Shown: piece after piece, positions 51,335 through 61,939 of the stretch
How positions within the stretch are numbered: position 1 is the first letter of the stretch
Layout of the letters: every line of letters begins with the position of its first letter
Position numbers and translations under genes: made by a program
NCBI RefSeq assembly: GCF_002022415.1
Contig: NZ_MUBG01000001.1
Location: forward strand, 806,001 to 870,000
Length of the DNA stretch: 64,000 nucleotides
From: Bartonella sp. WD12.1
GTDB taxonomy: Bacteria; Pseudomonadota; Alphaproteobacteria; Rhizobiales; Rhizobiaceae
Reading direction: 5' to 3'
Notes under the pieces: model-generated
Databases searched by the model: none
Seen by the model: the letters and a program-made list of their open reading frames with translations, nothing else
Told to the model about the DNA's origin: nothing

Positions 51335-51973
51335 CTAATACACAACAGAAAAATGTATAGATCCTATGGCGCCAGTAAATATCTGCTTACCTTCTTGTTC
51401 AAACTGTTGAATTAATTTTTCATCAATCATGCGACGATCCCACATTGTACCAAACATATCGTTTTTCTTCCAATCAATAGGTCTTCCAGTAAAATTTTCC
51501 ATAGTCGATTGATTGTATATTTTAGCAGTATCATGATCTAAAGCTTTAAATAAAGCCTGTGACCCTCCAAGCAATTTGCCTTCTTTTGCTAAGGAATGTA
51601 CAAGATCTTTTAATTGATTATCACTTACTGTCAAAGGGGCATAAACCTGAAAGTGACCATTTGGAACATCATCATACCCCTGAAATTGCGAAGAATCAGC
51701 GTCAATTAAATCTCCCCACAAAACAATAGAATGAGTGGATTCCATTACAGGAGACAAAACTTCGGTAACTTGAACTCTATTATCAGATACCTCTTTAATA
51801 TGTGACAATGCATCATAGAATTTTAAAGGAAAAATATCTTTAGTATCAATAGATACAGATGGCGCTTGAATAGTATCATGAAGCGGCTCATCAAAATGCC
51901 CCTCCATAGGTAAACTGTGCTTTTGATATTCATCAATTTTTATGTTGGACTGAAATGAATCAATAAAAACCAT
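51335..51973 (-). CDS. hypothetical protein, 212 residues
   Basis: I do not recognise this protein. It is acidic and soluble-looking, without a signal peptide or membrane helix. Visible features are an N-terminal segment MVFIDSFQSNIKIDEYQ, a central hydrophobic strand STHSIVLWGDLIDADSSQF (about 84-102), YAPLTVSDNQLKDLVHSLAKEGKLLGG (about 110-136) and a C-terminal GAIGSIHFSVVY. That it is a real gene is supported by a very strong ribosome site: GGAGGGGAG lies just upstream of the ATG (51978-51989 on the plus strand), better than most genes here. It stands alone, divergent from icd, between the restriction-modification gene and the core genes, so it is probably accessory. Whether it is linked in function to the enzyme is unknown. 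Confidence 0.7.
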   Translation of the reverse strand: MVFIDSFQSNIKIDEYQKHSLPMEGHFDEPLHDTIQAPSVSIDTKDIFPLKFYDALSHIKEVSDNRVQVTEVLSPVMESTHSIVLWGDLIDADSSQFQGYDDVPNGHFQVYAPLTVSDNQLKDLVHSLAKEGKLLGGSQALFKALDHDTAKIYNQSTMENFTGRPIDWKKNDMFGTMWDRRMIDEKLIQQFEQEGKQIFTGAIGSIHFSVVY

Positions 51974-52274
51974 TATTCTCCCCTCCCCATTTTAGCTGGT
52001 ATATTTTACTAACACTTTTATAGCCTTTTTATATGACACAAATAAATATTAAAACAAAGATAGAAAAAACAAAGATTATTTTATAAAATTTATTTTTATT
52101 CATTATAATTTTGTTTTAAAAAATAAAAATTACAAAACAGCTTATTGATATATTCAATAACTCTTTGCTTATGAAATTTAATACTCTTCTATTATTATCA
52201 CTTATTTTTACTTTTCATCATAGACTTGAAAGTGTTATAGAAGATAATATTACTTAAATGAAAAAGGACTTCTA
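51974..52274. other. divergent promoter region of the 212-residue gene and icd
   Basis: 301 bp of AT-rich DNA. The left edge carries the strong Shine-Dalgarno of the minus-strand gene and the right edge an AAAGGA ribosome site for icd. Nothing else is recognised. Confidence 0.45.
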
Positions 52275-53489
52275 ATGGAAAAGATCAAAGTAGAAAATCC
52301 CGTCGTTGAAATCGACGGTGATGAAATGACCCGCATTATTTGGAAGCATATAAAAAACAAATTGATCCACCCTTATCTCGATATTAATCTTAAATATTAT
52401 GATCTTTCCATCAAAAACCGAGATGAAACCAATGATCAAGTTACTATTGATTCTGCCAATGCTATTAAACAATATGGGGTTGGTGTAAAATGTGCAACTA
52501 TTACTCCTGATGAATCACGTGTTAAAGAATTTAACTTAAAAAAAATGTGGAAGTCGCCAAATGGCACAATCCGTAACATTTTAGGAGGGGTCATTTTTCG
52601 TGAGCCCATTATCTGTAAAAATGTCCCACGCCTCGTTCCTAGCTGGACAAAACCTATTATTATTGGGCGCCACGCTTTTGGTGATCAATATAAAGCAACC
52701 GATTTTAAATTCCCTGGTAAAGGGAAGCTAAGTATCAAATTTGTCGGTGATGATGGTCAAATTATAGAGCACGATGTTTTTGATGCCCCAAGTGCGGGTG
52801 TTGCTATGGCCATGTATAATATTGATGAATCAATTCGTGACTTTGCTCGTGCATCTTTTAATTACGGCCTACAACGAAATGTTCCAGTCTATCTTTCGAC
52901 AAAAAATACTATTTTAAAAGCATACGATGGTCGTTTCAAAGACATCTTTCAAGAAATATTTGATACAGAATTTAAAATTGAATTTGAAAACCGCAAATTA
53001 CACTACGAGCATCGCTTGATTGATGATATGGTCGCTTCAGCAATTAAATGGTCAGGTGGATACGTTTGGGCATGTAAAAACTATGACGGTGATGTTCAAT
53101 CAGACATCGTTGCTCAAGGTTTTGGTTCTCTTGGTCTTATGACTTCTGTTCTCATGACACCAGATGGTAAAATTGTTGAAGCAGAAGCTGCACATGGTAC
53201 AGTAACACGTCATTACCGTCAGCATCAGAAAGGTGAAGAAACATCAACAAATTCTATCGCCTCTATTTTTGCATGGACACGCGGGCTGATTCATCGTGCC
53301 AAACTTGACAACAATGAGAAATTGAAAAACTTTGCCGTTACATTAGAAAAAGTTTGTATCCAGACTGTTGAGGAAGGTTTTATGACAAAAGATCTCGCAC
53401 TTTTGATCGGACCAGAACAAAAATGGCTTTCTACAACAGGATTCCTCGATAAAATTGATGCAAATTTAAAAAAAGAAATGGCCAATTAA
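52275..53489 (+). CDS. icd: NADP-dependent isocitrate dehydrogenase
   Basis: 404 residues of the dimeric type related to mitochondrial IDH, normal in Alphaproteobacteria. It oxidises isocitrate to 2-oxoglutarate in the TCA cycle. Motifs are [17 protein letters not shown] (11-27), the substrate loop [13 protein letters not shown] (about 94-106) with its serine, and the metal-binding [13 protein letters not shown] (about 251-263). The coenzyme loop [14 protein letters not shown] (about 306-319) marks NADP preference. It has its own strong terminator immediately downstream. alaS, the frequent rhizobial neighbour, is absent. Confidence 0.97.
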   Translation: MEKIKVENPVVEIDGDEMTRIIWKHIKNKLIHPYLDINLKYYDLSIKNRDETNDQVTIDSANAIKQYGVGVKCATITPDESRVKEFNLKKMWKSPNGTIRNILGGVIFREPIICKNVPRLVPSWTKPIIIGRHAFGDQYKATDFKFPGKGKLSIKFVGDDGQIIEHDVFDAPSAGVAMAMYNIDESIRDFARASFNYGLQRNVPVYLSTKNTILKAYDGRFKDIFQEIFDTEFKIEFENRKLHYEHRLIDDMVASAIKWSGGYVWACKNYDGDVQSDIVAQGFGSLGLMTSVLMTPDGKIVEAEAAHGTVTRHYRQHQKGEETSTNSIASIFAWTRGLIHRAKLDNNEKLKNFAVTLEKVCIQTVEEGFMTKDLALLIGPEQKWLSTTGFLDKIDANLKKEMAN

Positions 53490-53497
53490 TATAATTG

Positions 53498-53541
53498 AAA
53501 TCCCTGAGCTTTGCGAAAAGAGAAAGCTTGGGGATTTTTTT
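53498..53541 (+). terminator. rho-independent terminator of icd
   Basis: Arms 53498-53512 (AAATCCCTGAGCTTT) and 53523-53537 (AAAGCTTGGGGATTT) pair over 15 bp with two G-U pairs around a 10-base loop, and are followed by seven T (53535-53541). It begins 9 bases after the icd stop. Confidence 0.88.
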
Positions 53542-54143
53542 GTAAAATTAAATAACTGTATTTTAAATGAAGCAGGTAATTCCTTTATTAATAGCAAAAA
53601 ACAATGAAACAACACCTATTGTTTCAGAGAAATAATACTGACGCTTTAAGTTTTAATATTAGTAATGCACATTTGCTAACGTGAATAATTGCAAAAGAGA
53701 GATACTTTGAAGGGGCTATCCAACCTATTTATGCAAGAGCTTTTATTATCGAGCCCATAAAACACATAAAACAACAGTCACAAAAATAAAAGCAGCTTAT
53801 CCACACAAGCTATTCGACCTAAGTTGCATTAATACTTCAATAGTAATCGTAATTGTCAAAAACAAATATAATACTGTTAACAATAGCTTTCAGACGTTAT
53901 TTTTCAGCATATTTAAATCAACCACAGTCATAATTGCAAAATAAATGTTATTCAAGAAACTGCTTACAAACTGTAACATCACTAATTAAGTAAAACAAAA
54001 AATGAGTGTTAATAATATTGGTTGAAACATAATAAACAGCACCATGCCAATAACGCTGCACACTTAAAGCCATTCTTATATAAAAAATGCAATTTTCATA
54101 CTTCTTTAAGAAATTACTAACCTGTAATTAACATTGTTAATCT

Positions 54144-54300
54144 AAACAGTTACTCAGAAATAGAAAATAAACTGTTTCTCTCCGGATCAGGTAATGCGTA
54201 TCGGAGTAATAATCCTCTGTTAAATTGACAGTGCAGAGAAAATATTGTCAATAAAACTGCGCAATTCATTTTTTATGATAGCGCAGTTTTATATTTTTCA
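54144..54300 (+). ncRNA. candidate structured small RNA ending in a terminator
   Basis: Four hairpins follow one another in a gene-free spacer: AAACAGTT/AACTGTTT (54144-54151 with 54170-54177), CTCCG(G)AT/ATCGGAG (54180-54187 with 54200-54206), CTCTG/CAGAG (54215-54219 with 54234-54238), then the G+C-cored stem at 54253-54290 with a T tract. The first three are not needed for termination, which suggests a folded transcript of about 150 nt. The family is not recognised, and the strand is assigned from the T tract. The alternative is that this is simply the 3' trailer of tgt read on the other strand. Confidence 0.28.
54253..54299. terminator. strong hairpin between icd and tgt, possible bidirectional terminator
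   Basis: AAAACTGCGC (54253-54262) pairs perfectly with GCGCAGTTTT (54281-54290) across an 18-base loop, followed by ATATTTTT on the plus strand. On the minus strand the same stem is followed by TTTTATTG, so it could also end the tgt transcript, whose stop lies about 115 bp away. Confidence 0.6.
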
Positions 54301-54404
54301 AAAAATTACTCTAATCAATCAAAACTGCTAAGAAAATTCTCTCTATGAGAAAACAAACTTAACACAATGAAAAAAATCAACTATCGTCAAAGATAGATAC
54401 ATAC

Positions 54405-55541
54405 TTAATGTGCTAGCGCCTTATTGCTTTGTGTCCATAAAGCATTCGTTTCTGCACAAAAATCAGCATAACATCCTGCTTTAATGGAAGTACGAATGCC
54501 TTGCATAAGCTGTTGATAATAAGAAAGATTATTCCAAGTTAACAACATGCCACCAAGAGCTTCATTAGACTTGACTAAATGGTGCAAATAAGCACGACTA
54601 TAATCGCGTGCAGCAGGACAAGGCGATTGTGGATCAAGAGGGCAAGAATCTTCCGCGTAACGTGCATTGCGCAAATTTACCCTACCAAAGCGGGTAAAAG
54701 CTAAACCATGGCGCCCAGCACGTGTTGGTAAAACACAATCAAACATATCAATACCTCGAGCGACACTTTTTAAAATATCATCTGGAGTGCCCACTCCCAT
54801 GAGATAGCGTGGTTTATTCTCTGGCAAAATAGAACAAGTAGCATCCAATACAGCCATCATAACATCTTGAGTTTCACCAACTGCAAGCCCTCCAATAGCA
54901 TAGCCTTTCAAATCCATCTCTTTCAATGCCTGAACAGAACGTTCACGCAATTTCATACTATCACCGCCTTGAACAATACCAAACATTGCTTTGTCTGGTT
55001 GATTACCAAAAGCTGTTTTACAACGCTGCGCCCAACGCAACGAAAGTTCCATAGCAGCTTCTATTTTTTTTTCACTTGCAGGTAATGCAATACATTGATC
55101 GAGCTGCATTTGAATGTCAGAATCAAGCAGTCCTTGAATTTCGATAGAACGTTCTGGACTCATTTCATAATACGCTCCATTAATATGAGAGCGAAAAATC
55201 ACACATTTCTCTGTAATTTTACAAATCCCTGAAAGGGACATAACTTGAAAACCACCAGAATCCGTTAAAATAGGTTCAGGCCAACGTGCAAATTCATGTA
55301 AGCCTCCTAAACGTGCAACCCGCTCAGCCCCAGGCCGCAACATTAAATGATAAGTATTACCCAAAATAACATCTGCCCCAAGATCACGTAGCTGATCCAT
55401 ATACATAGCCTTAACGGTCCCTACCGTTCCAACTGGCATGAATGCGGGTGTGCGAATACGTCCACGTCCTGTTATAATTTCACCCAAACGTGCCTGTCCA
55501 TCTTGAGCAATTTTGTTATAGTGAAACGTCTTAACCATCAT
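54405..55541 (-). CDS. tgt: queuine tRNA-ribosyltransferase (tRNA-guanine transglycosylase)
   Basis: 378 residues. Tgt exchanges guanine 34 of GUN-anticodon tRNAs for the queuosine precursor preQ1. Seen are MPVGTVGTVKAM (35-46), the active-site Asp94 in LTDSGGFQVMSL, GIVQGGDSMKLRERS (about 199-213), the RNA-binding and nucleophile stretch MFDCVLPTRAGRHG (about 266-279) and the zinc site CPLDPQSPCP with the later YLHHL histidine. The start MMVKTF allows two adjacent Met codons. In rhizobia queA normally lies next to it; here the expected position holds a 951 bp spacer. Confidence 0.96.
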   Translation of the reverse strand: MMVKTFHYNKIAQDGQARLGEIITGRGRIRTPAFMPVGTVGTVKAMYMDQLRDLGADVILGNTYHLMLRPGAERVARLGGLHEFARWPEPILTDSGGFQVMSLSGICKITEKCVIFRSHINGAYYEMSPERSIEIQGLLDSDIQMQLDQCIALPASEKKIEAAMELSLRWAQRCKTAFGNQPDKAMFGIVQGGDSMKLRERSVQALKEMDLKGYAIGGLAVGETQDVMMAVLDATCSILPENKPRYLMGVGTPDDILKSVARGIDMFDCVLPTRAGRHGLAFTRFGRVNLRNARYAEDSCPLDPQSPCPAARDYSRAYLHHLVKSNEALGGMLLTWNNLSYYQQLMQGIRTSIKAGCYADFCAETNALWTQSNKALAH

Positions 55542-56492
55542 TTTCGTCTTTTCGATTAAACAAATTCATATCGCTATAGCAACAAAAAATACAACTCCTT
55601 TTTTGATCGCATTATTATAAGTGTTATAAATGACTTTACTCTACTAAACACTGAAATCAGCCTTAAGAGAATTCAACAAAATAAATGAGAATTTATTATC
55701 AGCCAATTAACACAATAAAAAATAGCCTGACCAATAAAATATCTGTAGTGTTTGGCTTGTATAGCTCAAAATACTAACATTTATCCATTACAGTTTTAAA
55801 TAACCTTAAGTGTTGTACTTAAATAGTAATGACTTTATTTTTGTATGTTTTTAGTACCATAAATACCTAAATACTTTTAGGTATGAATATAACTAATTTC
55901 TCTGAATCCATTTTATGATTACGCATATCTGTTACATTCAGAATAAATTACACATCTTCTACATTATGAAACCAATAATAGTGCTGCTCTATTTTATATT
56001 TTTGAAGCCCATTTTGAAGTTTCTCGCTAAAATATAGACTGGTAATCAAAGCTGTTACTTTATTTTATAAATAAAAATAATTTAGCATTTCTCTTCTTTT
56101 CAATATCTTCTCAACATTCTAAACGCAATTTCAAACGCAACAAATAAGACAGAAACAGCATTCTAACCAAATAAATGAGAGTAACAGAACCCAAAAAATA
56201 AATATTTCAACTATATCGGAATAATATTTTATCTCATAAAAACTTGTATATTCTTTTCATTGAAAAACTTAGAAAATTACAAACATAAAAATCTTGTAAG
56301 ATTACTTTTGAATAATACAATATAAAGCACATGTGCATTTTGATGTAAAAAGTTAATTTCAATAAGGCTCGTTATTTCGAAAAACTCAAAATTGAAAAAT
56401 TCTATTTACACCAAATACACAGTTCACCCTAACCTCAATAAAATTCCAAATTAAACCGTAAACAGAAATTATCTGCACAATATGCTCTAATA
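55542..56492. other. gene-poor spacer where queA would be expected
   Basis: 951 bp between tgt and the cytosolic cyclophilin gene, both on the minus strand. One minus-strand stretch (56064-55948) is open for 38 codons and has coding-like text (SLYFSEKLQNGLQKYK, QHYYWFHNVEDV) before a TAA, with no start codon. I could not match it to QueA. The rest shows no coding frame. Confidence 0.35.
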
Positions 56493-57005
56493 TTACTTTG
56501 TATCCGCAGCAATTCTGGCTTTGATAATCGCATCAGGCTCTACAACAGGCTCGCCACGCTTGATTTTATCAACATTTTCCATACCCTTCATAACCTGTCC
56601 CCATATAGAATATTGACGATCAAGCCAAGGAGCATCTTCAAAGCAAATAAAAAATTGCGAATTAGCAGAATCTGGATTTTGGCTGCGTGCCATAGAAACT
56701 GTACCACGTTTATGAGAAATATTCGAAAACTCTGCTTTCAAATCAGGTTTATCTGACCCCCCCATACCCACACGTGATGAATCGAATTTTTCGCTATCTT
56801 TTTTTCCAAATTTCACATCACCAGTTTGAGCCATAAAACCATCAATAACACGATGAAAAACAACATTATCATAAGCACCTTCACGCACTAACTCTTTAAT
56901 ACGTACCACATGACCAGGAGCTAAATCAGCAAATAACTCAATCACTACATTGCCTTTTGTTGTTTCAAGAATTAAAGTATTTTCTGGGTCTTTTATCTCA
57001 GCCAT
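56493..57005 (-). CDS. ppiB: peptidyl-prolyl cis-trans isomerase, cytosolic cyclophilin
   Basis: 170 residues, without a signal peptide. Cyclophilins speed proline isomerisation in folding proteins. The catalytic region [17 protein letters not shown] (about 48-64) contains the active Arg, and the FFICFEDAPWLDRQYSIWGQV stretch (about 118-138) forms the rest of the site. An inserted segment KFGKKDSEKFDSSRVGMGGSD separates them, shared with its neighbour. It lies 17 bp after the periplasmic paralogue in the same operon. Confidence 0.94.
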   Translation of the reverse strand: MAEIKDPENTLILETTKGNVVIELFADLAPGHVVRIKELVREGAYDNVVFHRVIDGFMAQTGDVKFGKKDSEKFDSSRVGMGGSDKPDLKAEFSNISHKRGTVSMARSQNPDSANSQFFICFEDAPWLDRQYSIWGQVMKGMENVDKIKRGEPVVEPDAIIKARIAADTK

Positions 57006-57022
57006 ATAATTATTCCTTTGAT

Positions 57023-57604
57023 TTATTGATTACGTTGCAAATGAGCAGTATCAATAACATCAGGATTTGCCACAGATCCATTGTTACTTACAGTGCCCTT
57101 TTTAATTTTATCGACAACATCCATTCCTTTTACAACTTCCCCAACAACAGTATACTGTTCATTTAAAAAAGTAGCATCATCAAAACAAATGAAAAATTGA
57201 GAATTTGCGGAATGAGGATCTTGTGAACGTGCCATACCAACAGTACCACGTTTAAATGGCTGTTTTGAAAACTCTGCTACTAAATTAGGATAATTTGAAC
57301 CCCCCATACCAACGCGCTTAAGATCAAAATCAGTACTATCTTTTTTTCCAAATTTTACATCGCCTGTCTGTGCCATAAAACCAGGGATAACACGATGAAA
57401 TACGACATTATTATAAGCACCCTCTTCTGTTAATTGCTTAATTCTAGCAACATGTTTTGGTGCAAGATCGGGACGCAAACGAATAACAATATCACCATTT
57501 TTAAGAGATAAAACAAGGGTATTATGCTCATTTGCTAAAGCATTAAATGAAAAAAAATAAACAATACATGTTAAAATGGCAAAAATTCTAATATACACAA
57601 TCAT
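57023..57604 (-). CDS. ppiA: peptidyl-prolyl cis-trans isomerase, periplasmic cyclophilin
   Basis: 193 residues. It begins with a signal peptide ([18 protein letters not shown], cleavage expected after Ala at about 24), so it should act in the periplasm. The mature domain is closely similar to the following cytosolic gene: [17 protein letters not shown] (about 71-87), [20 protein letters not shown] and [21 protein letters not shown]. The two probably arose by tandem duplication with gain of an export signal. Its start codon overlaps the coaD stop by 4 bp, pointing to translational coupling. Confidence 0.94.
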   Translation of the reverse strand: MIVYIRIFAILTCIVYFFSFNALANEHNTLVLSLKNGDIVIRLRPDLAPKHVARIKQLTEEGAYNNVVFHRVIPGFMAQTGDVKFGKKDSTDFDLKRVGMGGSNYPNLVAEFSKQPFKRGTVGMARSQDPHSANSQFFICFDDATFLNEQYTVVGEVVKGMDVVDKIKKGTVSNNGSVANPDVIDTAHLQRNQ

Positions 57605-58110
57605 TTTTCCTTCAAGGATTTAAATTTCAAACACAAAGCTTGTGCAACATTTTGAGGAACAAAAGGCATAACGTCCCCCCCCATAGCAGCAATCTGGCGC
57701 ACTAATGTAGAAGTTATTGGACGACTAGAAACGCTTGCCGGTAAAAAAACAGTTTGTAATTCAGGAGCCATAATCTTGTTCATCCCTGCCATTTGCATTT
57801 CGTAATCGAGATCAGTACCATCACGCAAACCACGAATAAGAAACGAAGCTTGAATTTCACGCGCTTTATTAATTAAAAGATTATCAAATGCAATAACTCG
57901 CAATCGATCAGGACCTGTATTTAATAAGTCTTTCCCGACTTGTGTAATTAAATCAACACGCTCTTCAAAACTAAAAAGTGATTGTTTTCCACTTTGTATA
58001 CCAATAGCCACCACCACTTCATCGGCCAATAATAAACTGCCTTGCAAAACATCAAGGTGACCATTTGTAATAGGATCAAAAGAACCTGCATAAAGAGCAA
58101 TGGTCATCAT
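57601..58110 (-). CDS. coaD: phosphopantetheine adenylyltransferase
   Basis: 169 residues. CoaD adenylates 4'-phosphopantetheine, the penultimate step of coenzyme A synthesis. The nucleotidyltransferase motif is [15 protein letters not shown] with His18 (numbered from the first of two Met), followed by [19 protein letters not shown] (about 88-106) and the ISSTxxR-like [12 protein letters not shown] (about 127-138). It lies 20 bp after gyrA and overlaps the periplasmic cyclophilin start, so gyrA-coaD-ppiA-ppiB form one operon. Confidence 0.96.
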   Translation of the reverse strand: MMTIALYAGSFDPITNGHLDVLQGSLLLADEVVVAIGIQSGKQSLFSFEERVDLITQVGKDLLNTGPDRLRVIAFDNLLINKAREIQASFLIRGLRDGTDLDYEMQMAGMNKIMAPELQTVFLPASVSSRPITSTLVRQIAAMGGDVMPFVPQNVAQALCLKFKSLKEK

Positions 58111-58130
58111 TTACTCCAATGTTTTCACAA

Positions 58131-60914
58131 TTACACTTCGTCGTCCGCATCAACCACATTGCAATGCTGCTCACTTTCTTCCACATCTGGTTCGCTAGCA
58201 TTAACTTCAGGCTCAGAAATACGCTCAACTGATACAACCTTCTCACCTTTTGCTGTATTAAAGATCGTTACCCCCTTTGTCGAACGACCAGCTATGCGAA
58301 TACCATTAACAGGAACACGAATAAGCTGCCCTTTATCTGAGACAAGCATAATTTGATCTTGTGCTTCCACCGGAAAGGCTGCCACTAACTTACCAATTTC
58401 AGCTGTTTTGGATGGATCGGTTGCACGAATCCCTTTTCCTCCACGTCCTGAAATACGAAAATCATAAGAGGAAGACCGTTTTCCATAACCAAACTCGCTA
58501 ACTGTTAAGAGCATTTGTTCATGGGCACTAAGCTCCATATAACGTTCATCTGTTAATTCTGTTACGGTTGTTTCTGACTCTTCATCACCAATGACAATAT
58601 CTTCATCATCTGCACCAGCTGCACGCCGTTCACTGATCACGCGTTTAATATAGGCAGAACGCTCAGTCGACGTAGCCTCAACATGCTTTAAAATAGTCAT
58701 AGAAATGACTTTATCACTATCACCCATGTTGATACCACGTACCCCCATTGAATGACGCCCAACAAACACACGAACATCACTCACAGGAAAACGAATACAT
58801 TGTCCATTCGCTGTTGTAAGAACAACATCATCATACTCTGTACAGGTCTCTACGGAAAGAATCTCATCTCCTTCTTCACCAAATTTCATTGCAATTTTAC
58901 CATTACGATTAACTTGAACAAAATCTGATAATTTATTGCGACGTACAGTCCCACGCATTGTTGCAAACATAACATCAAGTTTGCTCCAATCTTCCTCATC
59001 ATCTGGTAAAGGCATAATTGTTGTTATACGCTCACCTTGTTGCAAGGGCAGCATATTAATTAAAGCTCGCCCACGCGATTGCGGCGTACCAATAGGCAAA
59101 CGCCAAACTTTCTCTTTATAAACAATTCCACGTGATGAAAAGAAAAGAACCGGCGTATGTGTATTAGCTACAAATAAACGGGTTACAAAATCCTCATCTT
59201 TTGTAGCCATACCAGAACGCCCCTTACCCCCACGACGTTGGGCACGGTACGTATTTAAAGGCACACGTTTAATATAACCACTATGACTAACCGTCACCAC
59301 CATTTCTTCTGGTGCGATCAGATCTTCACTATCCATATCCGCACTACCAAAACCAAAAACAGTGCGCCGAGGAGTTGCAAATACTTCACGAAGAGCGTTT
59401 AGTTCATCTTTAACAATACCCATAATTCGTGAACGCGATGCCAAAATATCAAGATAATCGGTAATATCTACACCAATTTTATTTAATTCGTCAGCAATCT
59501 CATCGCGACCAAGTGCTGTTAACCTCTGCAAACGCAACTCCAAAATAGCACGCGCTTGTTCTTCTGATAAATGATATGTATTATCCTCATGGATAATATG
59601 ACGAGGATCATCAATAAGCTTAATTAAAGGTGCTATATCAATAGCCAACCAACGCTGCTCCATTAATTGTGCGCGCGCTATTTGTGGATCAGATGCCTTG
59701 CGAATTAATGCTATAATTTCATCAATATTAGCAACAGCAATAGCAAGCCCAACTAAAACATGCGCACGCTCACGCGCTCTACGTAAAAGATATTTTGTTC
59801 TCCGACTTACCACTTCTTCACGGAAAGAAACAAATGCACGAAGTATATCAAGCAACGTCATCTGCTCAGGTTTGCCACCATTCAACGCAACCATATTACA
59901 ACCAAAAGAGGCCTGCAGCGGCGTATAACGATACAGTTGATTTAAAACAACATCCGCAACAGCTTCTCTCTTAAGCTCAATAACAACCCGATACCCATCA
60001 CGATCAGATTCATCGCGTAAATCAGAAACTCCATCAATGCGTTTATCACGAACTAATTCAGCTATCTTTTCAATCATCGTAGCTTTATTAATCTGGTAAG
60101 GTATCTCGCTTACGATAATTGCCTGCCGATTATTGCGAATTTCTTCGATATCGACTTTAGCACGCATAATAATTGAACCCCGCCCCGTTTCATATGCTGA
60201 ACGAATACCCGAACAACCAAGAATAATACCCCCTGTAGGAAAATCAGGACCAGGAATGATTTTAATCATCTCATCTAGCGTTATACTGGGGTCATCAATT
60301 AAAGCGATACACCCATCAACAACTTCACCAAGATTATGTGGAGGAATATTAGTCGCCATTCCTACAGCAATACCACCCGATCCATTTACCAAAAGGTTAG
60401 GAAAACGTGCTGGTAAAACCATAGGTTCACGTTCACGCCCATCATAATTATCTTGAAAATCAACAGTATCCTTATCAATATCAGTTAAAAGTTCTTCTGA
60501 AATTTTCTCTAAACGACATTCTGTATAACGCATCGCTGCAGGTGGGTCACCATCAATGGAACCAAAATTTCCTTGCCCGTCAATCAATGGATTTCGCAAA
60601 GAAAAATCCTGCGCCATACGTACTAATGCATCATAAATCGAAGCATCACCGTGGGGATGAAATTTCCCCATCACTTCACCGACAACACCTGCTGATTTAC
60701 GATAAGATTTGTTGAAAGAAAGACCCATTTCATTCATCGCATGAAGAATACGACGATGAACAGGTTTTAATCCATCACGCACATCAGGTAATGCACGTGA
60801 CACAATCACGCTCATCGCATAATCAAGATAAGAGCGTTGCATTTCTTCAATAATACTAACTGGCTCAATACCGGTCAGCACATCACGTTCTGTCAGTGGA
60901 GTAAGATCGGTCAC
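58131..60914 (-). CDS. gyrA: DNA gyrase subunit A
   Basis: 927 residues. With GyrB it introduces negative supercoils. The N-terminal domain shows [20 protein letters not shown] (32-51), the quinolone region [17 protein letters not shown] (86-102) and the catalytic Tyr129 in AMRYTECRL. The C-terminal beta-pinwheel contains the gyrase-specific GyrA box QRRGGKG (about 557-563), which separates it from the window's ParC. The pinwheel holds an acidic insertion ([19 protein letters not shown], about 767-785), and an acidic tail ends …DADDEV. Ala91 occupies the place of E. coli Ser83 and Asp95 that of Asp87. Confidence 0.97.
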   Translation of the reverse strand: MTDLTPLTERDVLTGIEPVSIIEEMQRSYLDYAMSVIVSRALPDVRDGLKPVHRRILHAMNEMGLSFNKSYRKSAGVVGEVMGKFHPHGDASIYDALVRMAQDFSLRNPLIDGQGNFGSIDGDPPAAMRYTECRLEKISEELLTDIDKDTVDFQDNYDGREREPMVLPARFPNLLVNGSGGIAVGMATNIPPHNLGEVVDGCIALIDDPSITLDEMIKIIPGPDFPTGGIILGCSGIRSAYETGRGSIIMRAKVDIEEIRNNRQAIIVSEIPYQINKATMIEKIAELVRDKRIDGVSDLRDESDRDGYRVVIELKREAVADVVLNQLYRYTPLQASFGCNMVALNGGKPEQMTLLDILRAFVSFREEVVSRRTKYLLRRARERAHVLVGLAIAVANIDEIIALIRKASDPQIARAQLMEQRWLAIDIAPLIKLIDDPRHIIHEDNTYHLSEEQARAILELRLQRLTALGRDEIADELNKIGVDITDYLDILASRSRIMGIVKDELNALREVFATPRRTVFGFGSADMDSEDLIAPEEMVVTVSHSGYIKRVPLNTYRAQRRGGKGRSGMATKDEDFVTRLFVANTHTPVLFFSSRGIVYKEKVWRLPIGTPQSRGRALINMLPLQQGERITTIMPLPDDEEDWSKLDVMFATMRGTVRRNKLSDFVQVNRNGKIAMKFGEEGDEILSVETCTEYDDVVLTTANGQCIRFPVSDVRVFVGRHSMGVRGINMGDSDKVISMTILKHVEATSTERSAYIKRVISERRAAGADDEDIVIGDEESETTVTELTDERYMELSAHEQMLLTVSEFGYGKRSSSYDFRISGRGGKGIRATDPSKTAEIGKLVAAFPVEAQDQIMLVSDKGQLIRVPVNGIRIAGRSTKGVTIFNTAKGEKVVSVERISEPEVNASEPDVEESEQHCNVVDADDEV

Positions 60915-61429
60915 AGTTTCAATACTTTCAAAAAAGAATCATTTTGATCGTTTATATCTAAAAATACTTTAAAATGCTAATTCCCCTGCCCACAAGAGAG
61001 TGAGAATTGAACAATAATTTCCAACATATTATTCGTTTATATGAAGAATCAGAAATAAAATGAATATAACTCACTCCCCTGAGTTAAAAAATGAAATAAA
61101 CAATACCCAATGAATCTCTTCAAATTCCCCGCGTATCTTAAGCAATCTTTTCAATAAAAACACTTAAATAAAGATTTTAAAAATAGACCATTGCCTTTAC
61201 AATAATCTTCCATCTTCAATCTACTTACATACTTTTTGACATGAGTGCACAACAGCAGCACCCTATGTTATAACCTACCACAATATTTTTAATATATTTA
61301 CTGGTCAGCTTAACTGCATGATATAAAATAAGTTTTTTATTTTTCTTATAAGAAAATAAGCTTCAAATTAGAAATTTACTTTTCTTTCTTGAAAAGAAAA
61401 AAGCAATAATAACATCATCTTATAGATTA
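60915..61429. other. spacer between gyrA and ssb
   Basis: 515 bp between two minus-strand genes. marC often lies here in rhizobia, but I see no trace of it. The region is AT-rich, with a palindromic TTTTCTTATAAGAAAA near 61336-61352 that may help end the ssb transcript, and must include the gyrA promoter. Confidence 0.4.
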
Positions 61430-61939
61430 TCAAAACGGCACATCATCATCCAATTGGTGTGAAAAATTTCCTTCCAAATAATTATTGTTCTGACTAAAAT
61501 TCTCTTTGCGATCCAAACTACTATCACCAAAGTCACCACTGCCTAAAGGACTTGTGTCTTGCATTCTCTCGCCACCATCCATAGCACCACGACCTTCAAG
61601 CATTTGTAATTCACCACGATATTTTTGTAAAACAACCTCTGTCGTATAACGATCATTACCATTTTGGTCTTGCCATTTGCGTGTTTGCAATTGACCTTCA
61701 ATATAAATTTTATTGCCTTTTTTTAGATATTGTTCCGCAATCTTTACAAGGTTTTCATTAAAAATAACAACACTATGCCACTCAGTGCGTTCTTTACGTT
61801 CATTCGTATTACGGTCACGCCAGCTTTCCGAGGTGGCAATACGTAGATTTGCCACTTGATCACCAGAGTTCAAACGACGGATTTCAGGATCAGCACCAAG
61901 GTTACCAATCAAAATAACTTTATTAAGGCTACCAGCCAT
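61430..61939 (-). CDS. ssb: single-stranded DNA-binding protein
   Basis: 169 residues. The N-terminal OB fold (about 1-115) is clear: [18 protein letters not shown] (5-22), [22 protein letters not shown] (about 54-75), [15 protein letters not shown] (about 78-92). A flexible Gly/Asp/Asn-rich linker follows. The C-terminal acidic tip DDDVPF is the docking site for repair and replication partners. It is divergent from uvrA with a 222 bp spacer; in Alphaproteobacteria this pair is often SOS-controlled, but I could not find a full GTTC-N7-GTTC box there. Confidence 0.96.
   Translation of the reverse strand: MAGSLNKVILIGNLGADPEIRRLNSGDQVANLRIATSESWRDRNTNERKERTEWHSVVIFNENLVKIAEQYLKKGNKIYIEGQLQTRKWQDQNGNDRYTTEVVLQKYRGELQMLEGRGAMDGGERMQDTSPLGSGDFGDSSLDRKENFSQNNNYLEGNFSHQLDDDVPF

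Larger units (their letters stand above)
53490..54404. other. spacer between icd and tgt with several hairpins
   Basis: 915 bp between converging icd and tgt. It starts with the icd terminator (53498-53541), has a further inverted repeat TGAAACAA / TTGTTTCA at 53605-53626, and ends with the hairpin cluster at 54144-54300. Between 53710 and 53945 the plus strand is open for about 80 codons without a start codon; composition is not convincing and I do not call it. Confidence 0.45.
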
